Source: Pseudomonadota bacterium (lineage in GTDB: Bacteria > Cyanobacteriota > Vampirovibrionia > Obscuribacterales > Obscuribacteraceae). From it: a stretch of DNA of 64,000 nt. Location: contig JAJPGY010000039.1 of assembly GCA_021325555.1 (NCBI GenBank), forward strand, positions 1 to 64,000, read 5' to 3'. The translations under genes and the position numbers were made by a program. Numbering within the stretch: position 1 is the first letter of the stretch; every line of letters starts with the position of its first letter. The notes under the pieces were generated by a model that saw only the letters and a list, made by a program, of their open reading frames with translations, had not been told where the DNA came from and searched no databases. Positions 32,434 through 41,860 of this stretch are shown piece after piece.

Positions 32434-33528
32434 ATGACCCACATTCACTTCGCACACGCGCAGTACCTGATCGCCCTCCTGGCCGTCCTGCCCACTGTGT
32501 CCGCCTTCTGGTACGCCAACTACTGGCTGCGGGCAAGGGCTCGCAGGCACTACGGCGAAGAGCAGCTTGTCGACCGCTACACGCGCAAGACGTCTCTTCT
32601 CGCCGAAGCGATCGAGCTTTCAGCATGGTGCCTGTGCCTGGCACTGGTGGTGGTGGCCGCCGCCGGACCGATGCTTCCCGATGCCCCGCAAAGGGCGAAG
32701 GCCGGAACGCTGGAGGTCGTGGCCGTGATGGACGTGTCCAAGAGCATGCACGCCGAGGATTACCGTGCCGTCATGCCGGGCCCCGGCGGCTCCGATGGCA
32801 CGACCGTTCTCGGCCCCCACGGCAGCAGGCTGGACATGGCCAAGTTCGTGATCGAACAGCGGATCATGCCCGCCATCGCCGGCAACCAGCTAGGCGTCGT
32901 CACCTACTCCGGCGGCGGCTTCCAGCAGGCGCCGCTGACGCAAGACTTCACGGCGGTGAGCTGGGTGCTGGACAACTGGGTGACCGTAACGCAACCGGCG
33001 GCGCCAGGCGGCGGCTCTTACATGGCCGACGGCCTGACGGTGGCGCTGGAGACGTTCAAGGCGGCCGATCCCAAGAGCGCCGGCAAGCAGCGCGTGATCG
33101 TGCTGTTCACCGACGGCGGCTTCGAGGGGAACCGGGCTGACCTGCAGAAGGTTCTCGCCCAGATCGCCGACGAGAAGATTCGCGTAATCATCGTCGGGCT
33201 CGGGGGCACGACGCCCATCACCATCCCCGAATACACGCAGGCTGCCGACGGCAGCTACCAGTTCTCCAGCTGGGCCAGGCTTGATGGCAAGATTGCCACC
33301 ACCGCCTACGATCCCAGCGTTCTTCAGAGCATCCAGACGGCAACCGGGGCGGAGCTCATCCATCTCCAGAGCCCGTCCGATCTCAACGTCTCCTGGGCAA
33401 GCGCGCTTGCCGGCGGCAAGACGGAAGCGCATGAGGCACCGGTATTCCAGTACCCGCTGGCGGTGGCCATGCTCTTGATCGTCGCGCTGTCGCTGCGTGG
33501 CCTTCTCAGGCGCAACGACCTGGTTTGA
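32434..33528 (+). CDS. Membrane vWA protein, second copy, BatB-like
   Basis: The ATG at 32434 is chosen over 32425 because GGGAGGA lies 8 bases ahead. The 364-residue protein has two N-terminal helices (about 8-25 and 54-76). The vWA domain begins with VMDVSKSMHAED, holds the T-containing SYMADGLTV segment and has FTDGGFEGN as the acidic motif. A C-terminal helix (about 340-355) follows. It resembles the first vWA protein in layout but has diverged. Two different vWA proteins with one MoxR is the usual BatA/BatB arrangement. Confidence 0.88.
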   Translation: MTHIHFAHAQYLIALLAVLPTVSAFWYANYWLRARARRHYGEEQLVDRYTRKTSLLAEAIELSAWCLCLALVVVAAAGPMLPDAPQRAKAGTLEVVAVMDVSKSMHAEDYRAVMPGPGGSDGTTVLGPHGSRLDMAKFVIEQRIMPAIAGNQLGVVTYSGGGFQQAPLTQDFTAVSWVLDNWVTVTQPAAPGGGSYMADGLTVALETFKAADPKSAGKQRVIVLFTDGGFEGNRADLQKVLAQIADEKIRVIIVGLGGTTPITIPEYTQAADGSYQFSSWARLDGKIATTAYDPSVLQSIQTATGAELIHLQSPSDLNVSWASALAGGKTEAHEAPVFQYPLAVAMLLIVALSLRGLLRRNDLV

Positions 33529-33625
33529 TCGCGGCCCAGCAGTTCGAGACCGGCATGCTAAGCGCCTTAGCCTTGCGCCGGTCTCCCAACCTTTGCTAAG
33601 GCACTCCTTTCCAAGGAGCACCACA

Positions 33626-34633
<1,008 letters not shown>

Positions 34634-34701
34634 TCCCGGGCTTCTTTCAGGGATTCAAAGGCGCCACCTCGCCACTTGGTCCGCGGTCTGCTGCCGAGCA
34701 A

Positions 34702-34743
34702 GGCCGCCTGCAGGGGAAGGATCAGATCCCCCCTGCGGCGGCC
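34702..34743 (+). terminator. Long stem-loop between moxR and DUF58 genes
   Basis: GGCCGCCTGCAGGGG (34702-34716) pairs with CCCCCTGCGGCGGCC (34729-34743), with one bulged T. No T-run follows, so partial termination or mRNA processing between the two genes is more likely than full termination. Confidence 0.45.
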
Positions 34744-34802
34744 TCCGGTAGCAGCCCCCGTACTGACTGACGAGAACGCGCCAACACCATGGAGAGATCC
34801 AA

Positions 34803-35711
34803 ATGAAACCCGACACCATGCAGGAGATTCGCAAGGTTCTCCGGCGGGTTGTTGCTTGCTCCGTTCCGGTGCGCTGGCGGTCCAATCAGGCCATGCCGGG
34901 CGCCGGGGAGCGGGCGAGCTTCTACCGCGGGGCAGGGCATGAGTTCGATGCTCTGGACGAGTACATCCCCGGCGACGACCCGCGGGACATCGACTGGAAT
35001 GCCACCGCGCAAACAGGCGGGCAGGTGATTCTCAAAAACGTTTACGTCGAGCAGCGCGACATCAAGGTCTTCGTCCTGGCTGACATCAGCCGGTCGATGG
35101 ACTTCGGCACCGTGCGCGCCACCAAGCGGTTCCTCGCCGCCGAGCTTGCAGCCTCAGTCTGCAAATCGGCCGAGGAGACCGCCGACCGGGTCGGCTTCAT
35201 GGCCTTCTCGGAGCACCGGGTGGAAAAGCACGTGACCAGCCGCGCGGCCAAGCGTGCGCTTCTGCCCGCCCTCGTCAACATCCTCGAGGCGAACGGCACC
35301 ACGGGTGAAGGCAGCGGCCTGGCAAAGGCGCTCGCCAACCTGCCCGTGAGCCGCTCCCTGGTCTTCGTTCTGTCCGACTTTCTGCACCTGACCGATGAGG
35401 AGAAGACCGCGCTCAAGCGCGCCGCCCTCGTTCACGACATCGTCTGCCTGGTCATCCAGGACAAGCGTGAGCGCGAGCTGCCGCCCGGGTTCGGCTTCTA
35501 CACATTCCAGGACCTGGAGACCGGGCAGCGCAAGACCATCTTCCTGTCGAAAAAGAACCGGGCGGCTTTCGCCGCCAACTTCGAGCGCCATCAAAAGGCG
35601 CTCACCGCCTTCTTCAAACAGGTTCACGTTTCCTGGCTGGTCGTGAGCACTGAGGAGGGAGACGCGGCAGTTCCCAAGATCATGAAACTGTTCACCAGCC
35701 ACAACCGCTAG
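34803..35711 (+). CDS. DUF58 protein, MoxR partner
   Basis: This 302-residue protein has GAGAGATCC before the ATG. The DUF58 hallmark EYIPGDDPRDIDWNATAQTG occurs near residues 57-76, followed by a vWA-like segment starting FVLADISRSMDFG. The body is soluble with no membrane helix, whereas many DUF58 proteins carry two N-terminal helices. It is the usual cytoplasmic or membrane-peripheral partner of MoxR. It is separated from moxR by 169 bases containing a hairpin, and from the following membrane protein by 15 bases. Confidence 0.9.
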   Translation: MKPDTMQEIRKVLRRVVACSVPVRWRSNQAMPGAGERASFYRGAGHEFDALDEYIPGDDPRDIDWNATAQTGGQVILKNVYVEQRDIKVFVLADISRSMDFGTVRATKRFLAAELAASVCKSAEETADRVGFMAFSEHRVEKHVTSRAAKRALLPALVNILEANGTTGEGSGLAKALANLPVSRSLVFVLSDFLHLTDEEKTALKRAALVHDIVCLVIQDKRERELPPGFGFYTFQDLETGQRKTIFLSKKNRAAFAANFERHQKALTAFFKQVHVSWLVVSTEEGDAAVPKIMKLFTSHNR

Positions 35712-35726
35712 AAAGGAAACCGGGCC

Positions 35727-36944
35727 ATGAACATCAAATCGATGGTGCTCGTTTTTTGCCTGGCGATTGTGCTTGTAACCGGCGCGCGGGCGCAGCAGAC
35801 CGCTCCCACGCCCACCCAGTCGCCCGCTCCTTCCTCCCAGCCCGCACCCGGCCCGGCAACTGCCCCGGCGACACCACCGGCGGTGCAACCCGGCGCCCCG
35901 GCGGTTCCGCCCGCGGCAGCCCCTGCCAAGCCGGCCGTGCAGACGCCGCCGACGTTGTTCGATCCGTTCGCCAACCCCGGGCAGCAGATGCCGCCCCAAC
36001 AGCAGCAGGCGCCCGGCTACCCTGGCATCGGTGGTGACGACGGCGACGGCTATACGCCCCCGCCACCGCCCGACCCGGTTCCCCAGAACCCGGTTGAGCA
36101 GTCGTATGAGAATGGCAAGATCGTCGTCATCGTAGGCGCCGATCGCCACTTCGGCTACCGCATCGGCGACCGGGTCCGCCTGTCGATTATCGTGGTGGCG
36201 GACCAGGACGTGAAGCTCGACTTCACGGCCATCAGCAAGGGCGTCTACGGGCTTTCCGGCTCGGACTTCGAGACCGCCTCTCCGGCGGTTATTCAGGTCC
36301 TGGGGAAGAAGGACGGTAAGATTGCCTACCGCATCGATCTGACGCTCAGGAGCTTCGTGGTGGTGAAAGACGAGATTGTCTTCAACGCCGACTTCCTGTA
36401 CGCGACAGACACGGCGCCCGACGGCAAGACGCCCAACTGGAAGCGGCTGACCACGCCGGACTTCGTCGTAAGCAGGTCGGCGACGGCGGACAACGGTCAG
36501 AACCTGTACGAGGGTGACACCTCGCAAAAGCCTCTGCCAATCTCCTGGTTCACCTACCCGCTCCTGCTCGCCGGCTTCATGTTGCTCCTTGTCTGGCCTG
36601 CGGTCATCGTGATCCGTTGGCTCAATCGAGTTCGCCCGCGCCGGAAGATCCCGGCCAACGAGCTCGCCTGGGCAACCTTCGATCGGGTGATCAAGGACGG
36701 CAAGCAGAAGGGCTTCACCGTCAAGCACTACAAGCAGATCGCCGCAGCACTGCGTACCTACCTTGGCGTCGAGTCGTTGACGGCTGCCGAGATTGCGCTC
36801 AAGCTCAAGGACCACAAGGACCTTGACGCGATCATGAGCGCGCTCGACAAGTTCGACTCCGTGCTCTACGACAAGGGCTTCCTCACGGATAAGGAGCTGC
36901 GCCAGCTCACAGCCGAGCTGAAGGCGCTGGTTCCCAGGCCGTAA
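35727..36944 (+). CDS. Exported membrane protein, MxaA/BatD-like position
   Basis: This 405-residue protein has a signal peptide (MVLVFCLAIVLVTGARAQ), a long Pro/Ala/Gln-rich extension (about 24-115), a beta-rich domain facing the periplasm (YRIGDRVRLSIIVVADQDVK), one transmembrane helix (about 273-297) and a basic cytoplasmic tail with helices. The layout, and its place at the end of the MoxR-vWA-DUF58 operon, match MxaA or BatD-type proteins, but the sequence alone does not prove it. AGAAAGGAAACC precedes the ATG. It ends the operon. Confidence 0.75.
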   Translation: MNIKSMVLVFCLAIVLVTGARAQQTAPTPTQSPAPSSQPAPGPATAPATPPAVQPGAPAVPPAAAPAKPAVQTPPTLFDPFANPGQQMPPQQQQAPGYPGIGGDDGDGYTPPPPPDPVPQNPVEQSYENGKIVVIVGADRHFGYRIGDRVRLSIIVVADQDVKLDFTAISKGVYGLSGSDFETASPAVIQVLGKKDGKIAYRIDLTLRSFVVVKDEIVFNADFLYATDTAPDGKTPNWKRLTTPDFVVSRSATADNGQNLYEGDTSQKPLPISWFTYPLLLAGFMLLLVWPAVIVIRWLNRVRPRRKIPANELAWATFDRVIKDGKQKGFTVKHYKQIAAALRTYLGVESLTAAEIALKLKDHKDLDAIMSALDKFDSVLYDKGFLTDKELRQLTAELKALVPRP

Positions 36945-37084
36945 CCGAGCGCGGCGGGAGTGCGGCTGGCCTGCCCGGCCGGCGCCGCCCGCCGCTTCTC
37001 GAGCCGTTTCCGCCCCGGCCGGCGCCGCTTTTCGCGCATTTGCCGGGGCAAGATGCGGGCACCGACAAGACATAAGGAGGAGAG

Positions 37085-37117
37085 ATGCATTTTTCCTGGC
37101 TGCGGGCCCTTTTCTAA
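37085..37117 (+). CDS. Micro-ORF of 10 codons, possible leader peptide
   Basis: ATG CAT TTT TCC TGG CTG then CGG GCC CTT TTC TAA encodes MHFSWLRALF. It follows an exceptionally strong ribosome site (AAGGAGGAGAG). Two bases after its stop lies the GCGCCCGT/ACGGGCGT hairpin, then the ribosome site of the ParB/Srx-like gene at 37156. A leader peptide that controls the next gene by translation is possible; chance is not excluded. Confidence 0.35.
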   Translation: MHFSWLRALF

Positions 37118-37118
37118 G

Positions 37119-37139
37119 GCGCCCGTAAAACACGGGCGT
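37119..37139 (+). promoter_or_regulatory. Hairpin between micro-ORF and ParB/Srx-like gene
   Basis: GCGCCCGT (37119-37126) pairs with ACGGGCGT (37132-37139) around an AAAAC loop. No T-run follows, and the ribosome site GAAAGGAG lies three bases after the stem, so it may regulate translation of the next gene. Confidence 0.4.
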
Positions 37140-37155
37140 CCGAAAGGAGCCCGCC

Positions 37156-37425
37156 ATGCGTTATTCCTCTTCCTGCCGCCGGGCGGAGACCGAGATGGTC
37201 CCGCTCGACGAGATCCACGTTCCCGAAAAGACCTGGCTCAAGGTCATGCGGGACAAGGGTCAGATCGAACGGATGCGCGCCGACTTCGAGAGCGGACGCC
37301 GCACGGTTCGCGTTGTTCTTCGCCCCCGCTTCGGCGGTGGCTACAACATCGAGGACGGCCGCCACCGGGTCATCGCCGCCAGGCTGGCCGGTGTCGGCTT
37401 CATCGAAGCGCTGATTGTCGACTGA
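37156..37425 (+). CDS. Small ParB/sulfiredoxin-fold protein
   Basis: This is an 89-residue protein with GAAAGGAGCCCGCC before the ATG. It reads as a single ParB N-terminal/sulfiredoxin-like domain: an initial strand EMVPLDEIHVPEK, a helix, then YNIEDGRHRVIAARLAGVGF, which corresponds to the DGxHR nucleotide-binding motif of that fold, followed by a last strand (IEALIVD). Such stand-alone domains may bind CTP or ATP. It lacks the DNA-binding part of ParB. It is followed by a clean terminator, so it forms a short transcript, perhaps with the micro-ORF. Confidence 0.7.
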   Translation: MRYSSSCRRAETEMVPLDEIHVPEKTWLKVMRDKGQIERMRADFESGRRTVRVVLRPRFGGGYNIEDGRHRVIAARLAGVGFIEALIVD

Positions 37426-37769
37426 GCCGCAAGCGGGCAGCCCAGCGCCGCCCGAACACACCTCTGGCTCGACGGGGCCCGGTGGAACAAGATCCACCGG
37501 GCCTTCCGTTTTTTCTTGTCGCTTATCTACGATACCACCTAGTGATTACCGAGAAGCGCCGGGCGCCCACCGATATCGCCGTGCGCCATCTGCTCCTTGA
37601 TCCGCGCCCCGGACCCGGCTCAGCACTGCAAGCCACCGACAGGCACCGGTTCCCGCGCCGGCCGGCGGCGCCCAGGATCGCAGCGGCACCTGCACGATTT
37701 GAGCCCGATGTGGTAAATGTTGTACATGCAGCGGTGGCAGGAAACTTCTGGAGTCTGAGGATCGTAAGC
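37426..37769 (+). other. Spacer with terminator and regulator leader
   Basis: It contains the terminator at 37476-37503 and then about 260 bases ahead of the PAS-XRE regulator. I see no convincing promoter pair for the regulator and no extra gene. Confidence 0.4.
37476..37503 (+). terminator. Intrinsic terminator after the ParB/Srx-like gene
   Basis: GGCCCGGTGGA (37476-37486) pairs perfectly with TCCACCGGGCC (37493-37503), loop ACAAGA. TTCCGTTTTTTC follows. Confidence 0.92.
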
Positions 37770-38477
37770 ATGGACACCCCGGTAGCACTGGATTCGATGA
37801 CAGCTGCTTACCCGAGCCTGTCGGGAGCGCTTGTCGAAAATAGCTTTGACGGCATCATCGTTTACGACACGGAGTGTCGATACCGGTTGTGGAATCGAGA
37901 GATGGAGCGGATCTCCGGCATGGACTCCAGGGACGTGCTGGGACGATGCGCCTTCACGGTCTTCCCCTTTCTCAAGCAGGTCGGCGCCGACCAGTGCATT
38001 CTGCGCGCCATGCAGGGCGAGACCGTGATGACCGAAGGTCGGCCCTTCGTCATCCCGGAGACCGGCAGGCGGGGTTTCTTCAACGGTCACTACTCGCCCC
38101 TGCGGGACAACGACGGCAAGATCATCGGCGCGCTCACCATCGTCCGGGACGTCACGGAGCGGAAGGTGATCGACGACTTTCTGAACCGGCAAGCGCATCC
38201 GGAGGCTCAGGTCATTCTGGAACCGCCGACAGACGTCGACGTCGCCCTCATGGCAGCGGTATGCAAGGCCATTCAACAACGCCGGAAAATGCTCGGGCTC
38301 ACCCAGGAGCAGCTTGCCGAGCATGCCGGGCTGCACAGGACTTACATAAGCGACATCGAGCGGGGCACGCGCAACCCGTCGATCGATTGCGTGCTCAAGC
38401 TGTGCAAGGCCCTTGAACTCGAACCCTCGGCCCTGTTCCTTTACGCCGAGCTGCAGTGCGGGCAGGCCCGCGCCTGA
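37770..38477 (+). CDS. PAS domain plus XRE-type helix-turn-helix regulator
   Basis: The ATG at 37770 follows GAGG by nine bases; the frame is open far upstream, but that part is spacer. The 235-residue protein has a PAS domain at about 20-135 (SFDGIIVYDTECRYRLWNRE, then a conserved DVLGRCAFTVFPFL, ending GALTIVRDVTERK) and an XRE helix-turn-helix at about 165-220 (LGLTQEQLAEHAGLHRTYIS, DIERGTRNPS). A sensor joined directly to a DNA-binding domain with no kinase is a one-component regulator responding to a small ligand, light or redox. Its targets are unknown. Confidence 0.88.
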   Translation: MDTPVALDSMTAAYPSLSGALVENSFDGIIVYDTECRYRLWNREMERISGMDSRDVLGRCAFTVFPFLKQVGADQCILRAMQGETVMTEGRPFVIPETGRRGFFNGHYSPLRDNDGKIIGALTIVRDVTERKVIDDFLNRQAHPEAQVILEPPTDVDVALMAAVCKAIQQRRKMLGLTQEQLAEHAGLHRTYISDIERGTRNPSIDCVLKLCKALELEPSALFLYAELQCGQARA

Positions 38478-38500
38478 CCAGCGACCGGGCGAGCGGGCGC

Positions 38501-39154
38501 TCAGCAGCCCAGGCGCTTTAGAGCCTTGTCGAGGATCTCGATCTGGGCGATAAGACCGGCAATCAGACTGAACGGTTCCCGGCCGCTCGATTTCTCCACC
38601 GCACCCATCAAAAAGAACTTCTGCTTGAGCAGCTGGCCCGCCTTCAGCCAGCCGCTGCCTTCCACAAGAAACCGGCCGTTGGCCCGCTGCCGGCGGTCCG
38701 AGAAGACGGCCTGATCCCTGCGTTTCGGACCGATCCCCTTTCTGTCCGGCAGGAAGCGGCCGGCGCTCAGGTCCAGAGAGAGGAAGGTGGCCCCGGCGGC
38801 AATCTCCTTCATACCTGAGGCTGCGAGCGGCTTGACCATGCTCATGTCCTCGCTCGCATTCAGCGGCCTCTTGTGCCCGTGGCCGCTGCCGTGCATGATC
38901 TCCCGCTGCCGGCGCGCGTCGCATTCGTCAAAGATGGCGAAGGTGGCGCCCATTCCCAGCAGGAAAAACGGCGAGCCCAGGGCCAGCGAGGCGGAGGCCA
39001 GCGACAGCTTGTCATGGGTGCTGAGCGTTTTGGCCTGCTCGAGCCGCTCCCGCATGCTTATGTCGTTGACCTCGCGGGAGAGCGACCTGCTTGCACGGCT
39101 GTCGATCGAACGATCGCAGGCCTGACGTTCAACAAACAGATCGAGCGCTCTCAT
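38501..39154 (-). CDS. Unknown 217-residue protein with one membrane helix
   Basis: The ATG at 39152-39154 is chosen because GGGAG lies just ahead; an upstream ATG in frame has no ribosome site. The first 60 residues are charged and helical. Residues about 57-78 (LASASLALGSPFFLLGMGAT) look like one membrane segment. The remainder is soluble, ending in a helix (LIAGLIAQIEILDKALKRLG). No family is recognised. It lies downstream of the M50 protease gene on the same strand, 176 bases away, and converges with the PAS regulator. Confidence 0.6.
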   Translation of the reverse strand: MRALDLFVERQACDRSIDSRASRSLSREVNDISMRERLEQAKTLSTHDKLSLASASLALGSPFFLLGMGATFAIFDECDARRQREIMHGSGHGHKRPLNASEDMSMVKPLAASGMKEIAAGATFLSLDLSAGRFLPDRKGIGPKRRDQAVFSDRRQRANGRFLVEGSGWLKAGQLLKQKFFLMGAVEKSSGREPFSLIAGLIAQIEILDKALKRLGC

Positions 39155-39330
39155 CTTTTTCTCCCAGAGCCGGTGCCATGTCACGGATTGCCCGTGGGTC
39201 TACGTTTATAAAATTTCAGCCGCCATTAGTCACTGGGGAAAATACCCATCAGCGCGCGCGGACGCCCGCTAAGCCCCCAGAGACCCTGCTCGCCGCTGCG
39301 GTTTTCCCCACTGGGCGCGGGACCGGGCAC

Positions 39331-40128
39331 TTATTTCGCGTGCAGATAGCAGAGCGCCTGCTCGGATTGCCGGAAATAGAAGCCCAGCGCCACCGCAAGA
39401 CCGAAGTACGCTAGCGTCACCATCGCCCGCTGCACGGCGCCCACCTCCGGCTCCTGGTAAACGGTGCCGGCAGGCAGCCGGGCAATCGTGCTTATGAGGC
39501 AGACCACGGCTATCACCGTGAGAAATACCGAATGCCAACCGAAGGCCACGAACAGCAGCGCGATAACCCCGACCACCGAAAGCCACCGCGATATGCACTC
39601 GGATATAAAACCGCCGTCGAAGGGGCGCACCGGCACAAGCTGCAGGAGGTTCAAAAGAAAGCCGGTGCTCGCCGCCGCCACCAGCGCCTTGTGGCCGTAC
39701 GCGTCCCCGATCAGGTACATGACAAAGGCCCCGAGCCCGCCGACCAGCGGGCCCGCCAGGGCGACCCACGCGTGGGTTGCCGGGTCCTTCGGCAGATTCG
39801 ACATGGCCGTGTACGCCCCCAGGAAAGGGACGAAAACCGGAAGCTTTGGATTCAGCCCTTTTGCCCGCATAAAGAGGTAGTGGCCCATCTCGTGGATGAA
39901 AATGAGAACCACGATGGTCACCGCGTAGCGCCAGCCGAAGGCAACCGTGTAGAGACCGAGGCTGACCAGCATGGTCCACGAGCCCTTGAGCAGCCAACCC
40001 AGTTTCAGCAACGGCAGGGCCTGGAGCGCTCCCAGAACCGCCGCCTTGAATTTGAGGAGGATGGCGCCCAAAAGGCCCAGTACGCCTGCTCCGGCCGCGA
40101 CCCCGTGCCTTTTCTTTTTCTCCTGCAT
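39331..40128 (-). CDS. Site-2 protease family membrane metalloprotease (M50)
   Basis: The ATG at 40126-40128 with GGGGAG is the start. The 265-residue protein has about six helices. The zinc motif HEMGH sits in FIHEMGHYLFMRAKGLNP at about residue 79, and the third ligand is in LLQLVPVRPFDGGFIS, the LxPxxPxDGG-type motif. No PDZ domain is present. Site-2 proteases cut substrates inside the membrane, often anti-sigma factors or signal peptide remnants. Its substrate is unknown; the sigma factor of the accessory island is a possible distant link only. It is divergent from the MCE operon. Confidence 0.88.
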   Translation of the reverse strand: MQEKKKRHGVAAGAGVLGLLGAILLKFKAAVLGALQALPLLKLGWLLKGSWTMLVSLGLYTVAFGWRYAVTIVVLIFIHEMGHYLFMRAKGLNPKLPVFVPFLGAYTAMSNLPKDPATHAWVALAGPLVGGLGAFVMYLIGDAYGHKALVAAASTGFLLNLLQLVPVRPFDGGFISECISRWLSVVGVIALLFVAFGWHSVFLTVIAVVCLISTIARLPAGTVYQEPEVGAVQRAMVTLAYFGLAVALGFYFRQSEQALCYLHAK

Positions 40129-40188
40129 AACTCCCCTGGCCGTTAAAGGTCGCCCGGCTGCAACACTTGATCTTAAAAGTAAATTATC

Positions 40189-40205
40189 GCGCTGTAATGC
40201 AGCGC
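40189..40205. promoter_or_regulatory. 17-bp inverted repeat between divergent genes
   Basis: GCGCTG and CAGCGC flank TAATG. It sits in the 144-base space between the M50 protease and the MCE permease genes, where an operator would be expected. No protein is assigned. Confidence 0.35.
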
Positions 40206-40272
40206 AAGCAAATAGAAGCAAAGTGGCAGCAAAGACCATAAAATGAGGGGATAAACAAGAAACGCAAGGCTC

Positions 40273-41079
40273 ATGACCAATCTGCCGGCAGCCCGAAAAC
40301 GCATCGACCCGCTTCTCCTGTTGGAGAACTGGTTCGGCAGCGGCGTGCGCCTTATCGGGCAGACGCTCATTCTTCTCGTGCTGACGGTCAAATACATCCT
40401 GCGAGGAGAGATTGACTGGAAGGAGGTGTGGCGCCAGTGCTACATCATCGGGGTCAACTCCTTCGTTGTCGTGGGGCTGACCGCTGTTTTCACCGGCTTC
40501 GCGATGTCCCTGCAGATTGCCCGCGAGCTCGTCCTTTTCGGAGCTGACACCGCCATTGGTGGCGTGGTCTCGCTGGCCCTGGTAAGAGAGATAGGTCCGA
40601 TCACGGCCGGGGTCATGGTGGCTGGCCGCGTCGGCTCGGCCATCGCTGCCGAGCTTACGACGATGATGATCACCGAGCAGATCGACGCCCTGACCGTAAT
40701 GCGCATAGATCCGGTGCAGTTCCTCGTTGTGCCGCGCTATCTGGCCGCCATGTTCATGATGCCGGCGTTGTCCGTGTACGCCATGTTCATCGGCCTGCTG
40801 GCCGGCATTCAGATTGCCCACACGGCGGCCAATCTGCCGCCGGAAACCTTCATGGATTCGGTGAAACAGACGATCCTCGATCGGGACTTCACGGTCCACT
40901 TCAGCAAATCCTGGATCAACGCCACCCTGGTCATCATGCTCTCATGCGCCATCGGCCTGCACACCCGCGGCGGCGCCGAGGATGTCGGCATAGCGACGAC
41001 ACGCAGCATCGTCTGGACGATGACGATGATTTTCGTCTTCAACTACATCGTCACCTCGCTAACTTACGCTCCGAGGTGA
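40273..41079 (+). CDS. mlaE: MlaE/YrbE-type ABC permease of MCE lipid transporter
   Basis: This is a 268-residue integral membrane protein with the MlaE signatures: the conserved GFAMSLQIARELVLFGADTA stretch, then ALVREIGPITAGVMVAGRVG and GSAIAAELTTMMITEQIDAL. It forms the permease of an ABC system that moves phospholipids or other hydrophobic molecules between membranes. The ABC subunit begins eight bases after its stop and the MCE protein after that, the standard E-F-D order. The presence of the system implies two membranes. Confidence 0.93.
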   Translation: MTNLPAARKRIDPLLLLENWFGSGVRLIGQTLILLVLTVKYILRGEIDWKEVWRQCYIIGVNSFVVVGLTAVFTGFAMSLQIARELVLFGADTAIGGVVSLALVREIGPITAGVMVAGRVGSAIAAELTTMMITEQIDALTVMRIDPVQFLVVPRYLAAMFMMPALSVYAMFIGLLAGIQIAHTAANLPPETFMDSVKQTILDRDFTVHFSKSWINATLVIMLSCAIGLHTRGGAEDVGIATTRSIVWTMTMIFVFNYIVTSLTYAPR

Positions 41080-41087
41080 GACGGCCC

Positions 41088-41837
41088 ATGAACAGAACAA
41101 AGGCGAGCGATGACGCAGCACCGCCGGGGCCGATGATTGAGGTTATCGACCTCCGGAAGTCGTTCAACGGGCGTGAGGTGCTGCGCGGCGTCAGCTTCAA
41201 GGTCTGGCCCAGGGAGATGCTCGGCATCATCGGACCGTCCGGCTGCGGCAAGTCGACCATCCTCAAGCACCTGTGCGGGCTTCTGACGCCGGACAGCGGG
41301 CAGATTATCAAGCGATCGGACGAGGTAGGGCTGGTCTTTCAGGGCTCGGCGCTTCTCAACTCGCTGACGGTCAGGGAGAACCTGGCCCTGCCTCTCAGGC
41401 ACCGCAAGCTCTCCCGGGCGGAGCAGGACCGGATCATTCGCGAAAAGCTGGAACTGGTGGGGCTTGCCGAGTACATAGACGCCTATCCCACCCAGCTGTC
41501 AGGGGGCCAACAGAAGCGCACCGGGTTCGCCAGGGCGATCGTCAACGATCCGAAAATCATTCTTTACGACGAGCCGACAACCGGTCTCGATCCTGTAATG
41601 TCAACAATTATTGAAGATTATATGATTGAGCTTGAGCATAAGTTGGGTGCTGCCTCCATAGTGGTGACTCACCAGCCCTCTACCTGGTCGAGGACAGCCG
41701 ACCGAGTTCTGCTCGTATTCGGCGGGCGGGTTGTCTGGGAAGGAAACCCCGACGAGGCGCTGAAGTCGGATGACCCGTACATGAGGCAGTTCGCTCACGC
41801 CACCAGGGAAGGCCCGATGGAAGCCGGGAAGGTATGA
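41088..41837 (+). CDS. mlaF: MlaF-type ATP-binding subunit of MCE transporter
   Basis: The ATG at 41088 is chosen; the open frame upstream overlaps the permease. The 249-residue protein has Walker A GPSGCGKST, the Q-loop LVFQGSALLNSLTV, ABC signature LSGGQQKR, and Walker B IILYDEPTTGLDP, all intact. A His in IVVTHQPS is the switch. It powers the MCE lipid transporter with the permease just upstream. The GC of its 3' third dips locally (around 41600), which does not affect the reading frame. Confidence 0.95.
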   Translation: MNRTKASDDAAPPGPMIEVIDLRKSFNGREVLRGVSFKVWPREMLGIIGPSGCGKSTILKHLCGLLTPDSGQIIKRSDEVGLVFQGSALLNSLTVRENLALPLRHRKLSRAEQDRIIREKLELVGLAEYIDAYPTQLSGGQQKRTGFARAIVNDPKIILYDEPTTGLDPVMSTIIEDYMIELEHKLGAASIVVTHQPSTWSRTADRVLLVFGGRVVWEGNPDEALKSDDPYMRQFAHATREGPMEAGKV

Positions 41838-41860
41838 GCGATGCGGAAAGGAAGCATTAA

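Noticed and set aside
37156..37425. Chromosome-partitioning ParB
   Set aside because: Only the N-terminal/Srx-like fold is present in 89 residues; no HTH and no parA or parS nearby.
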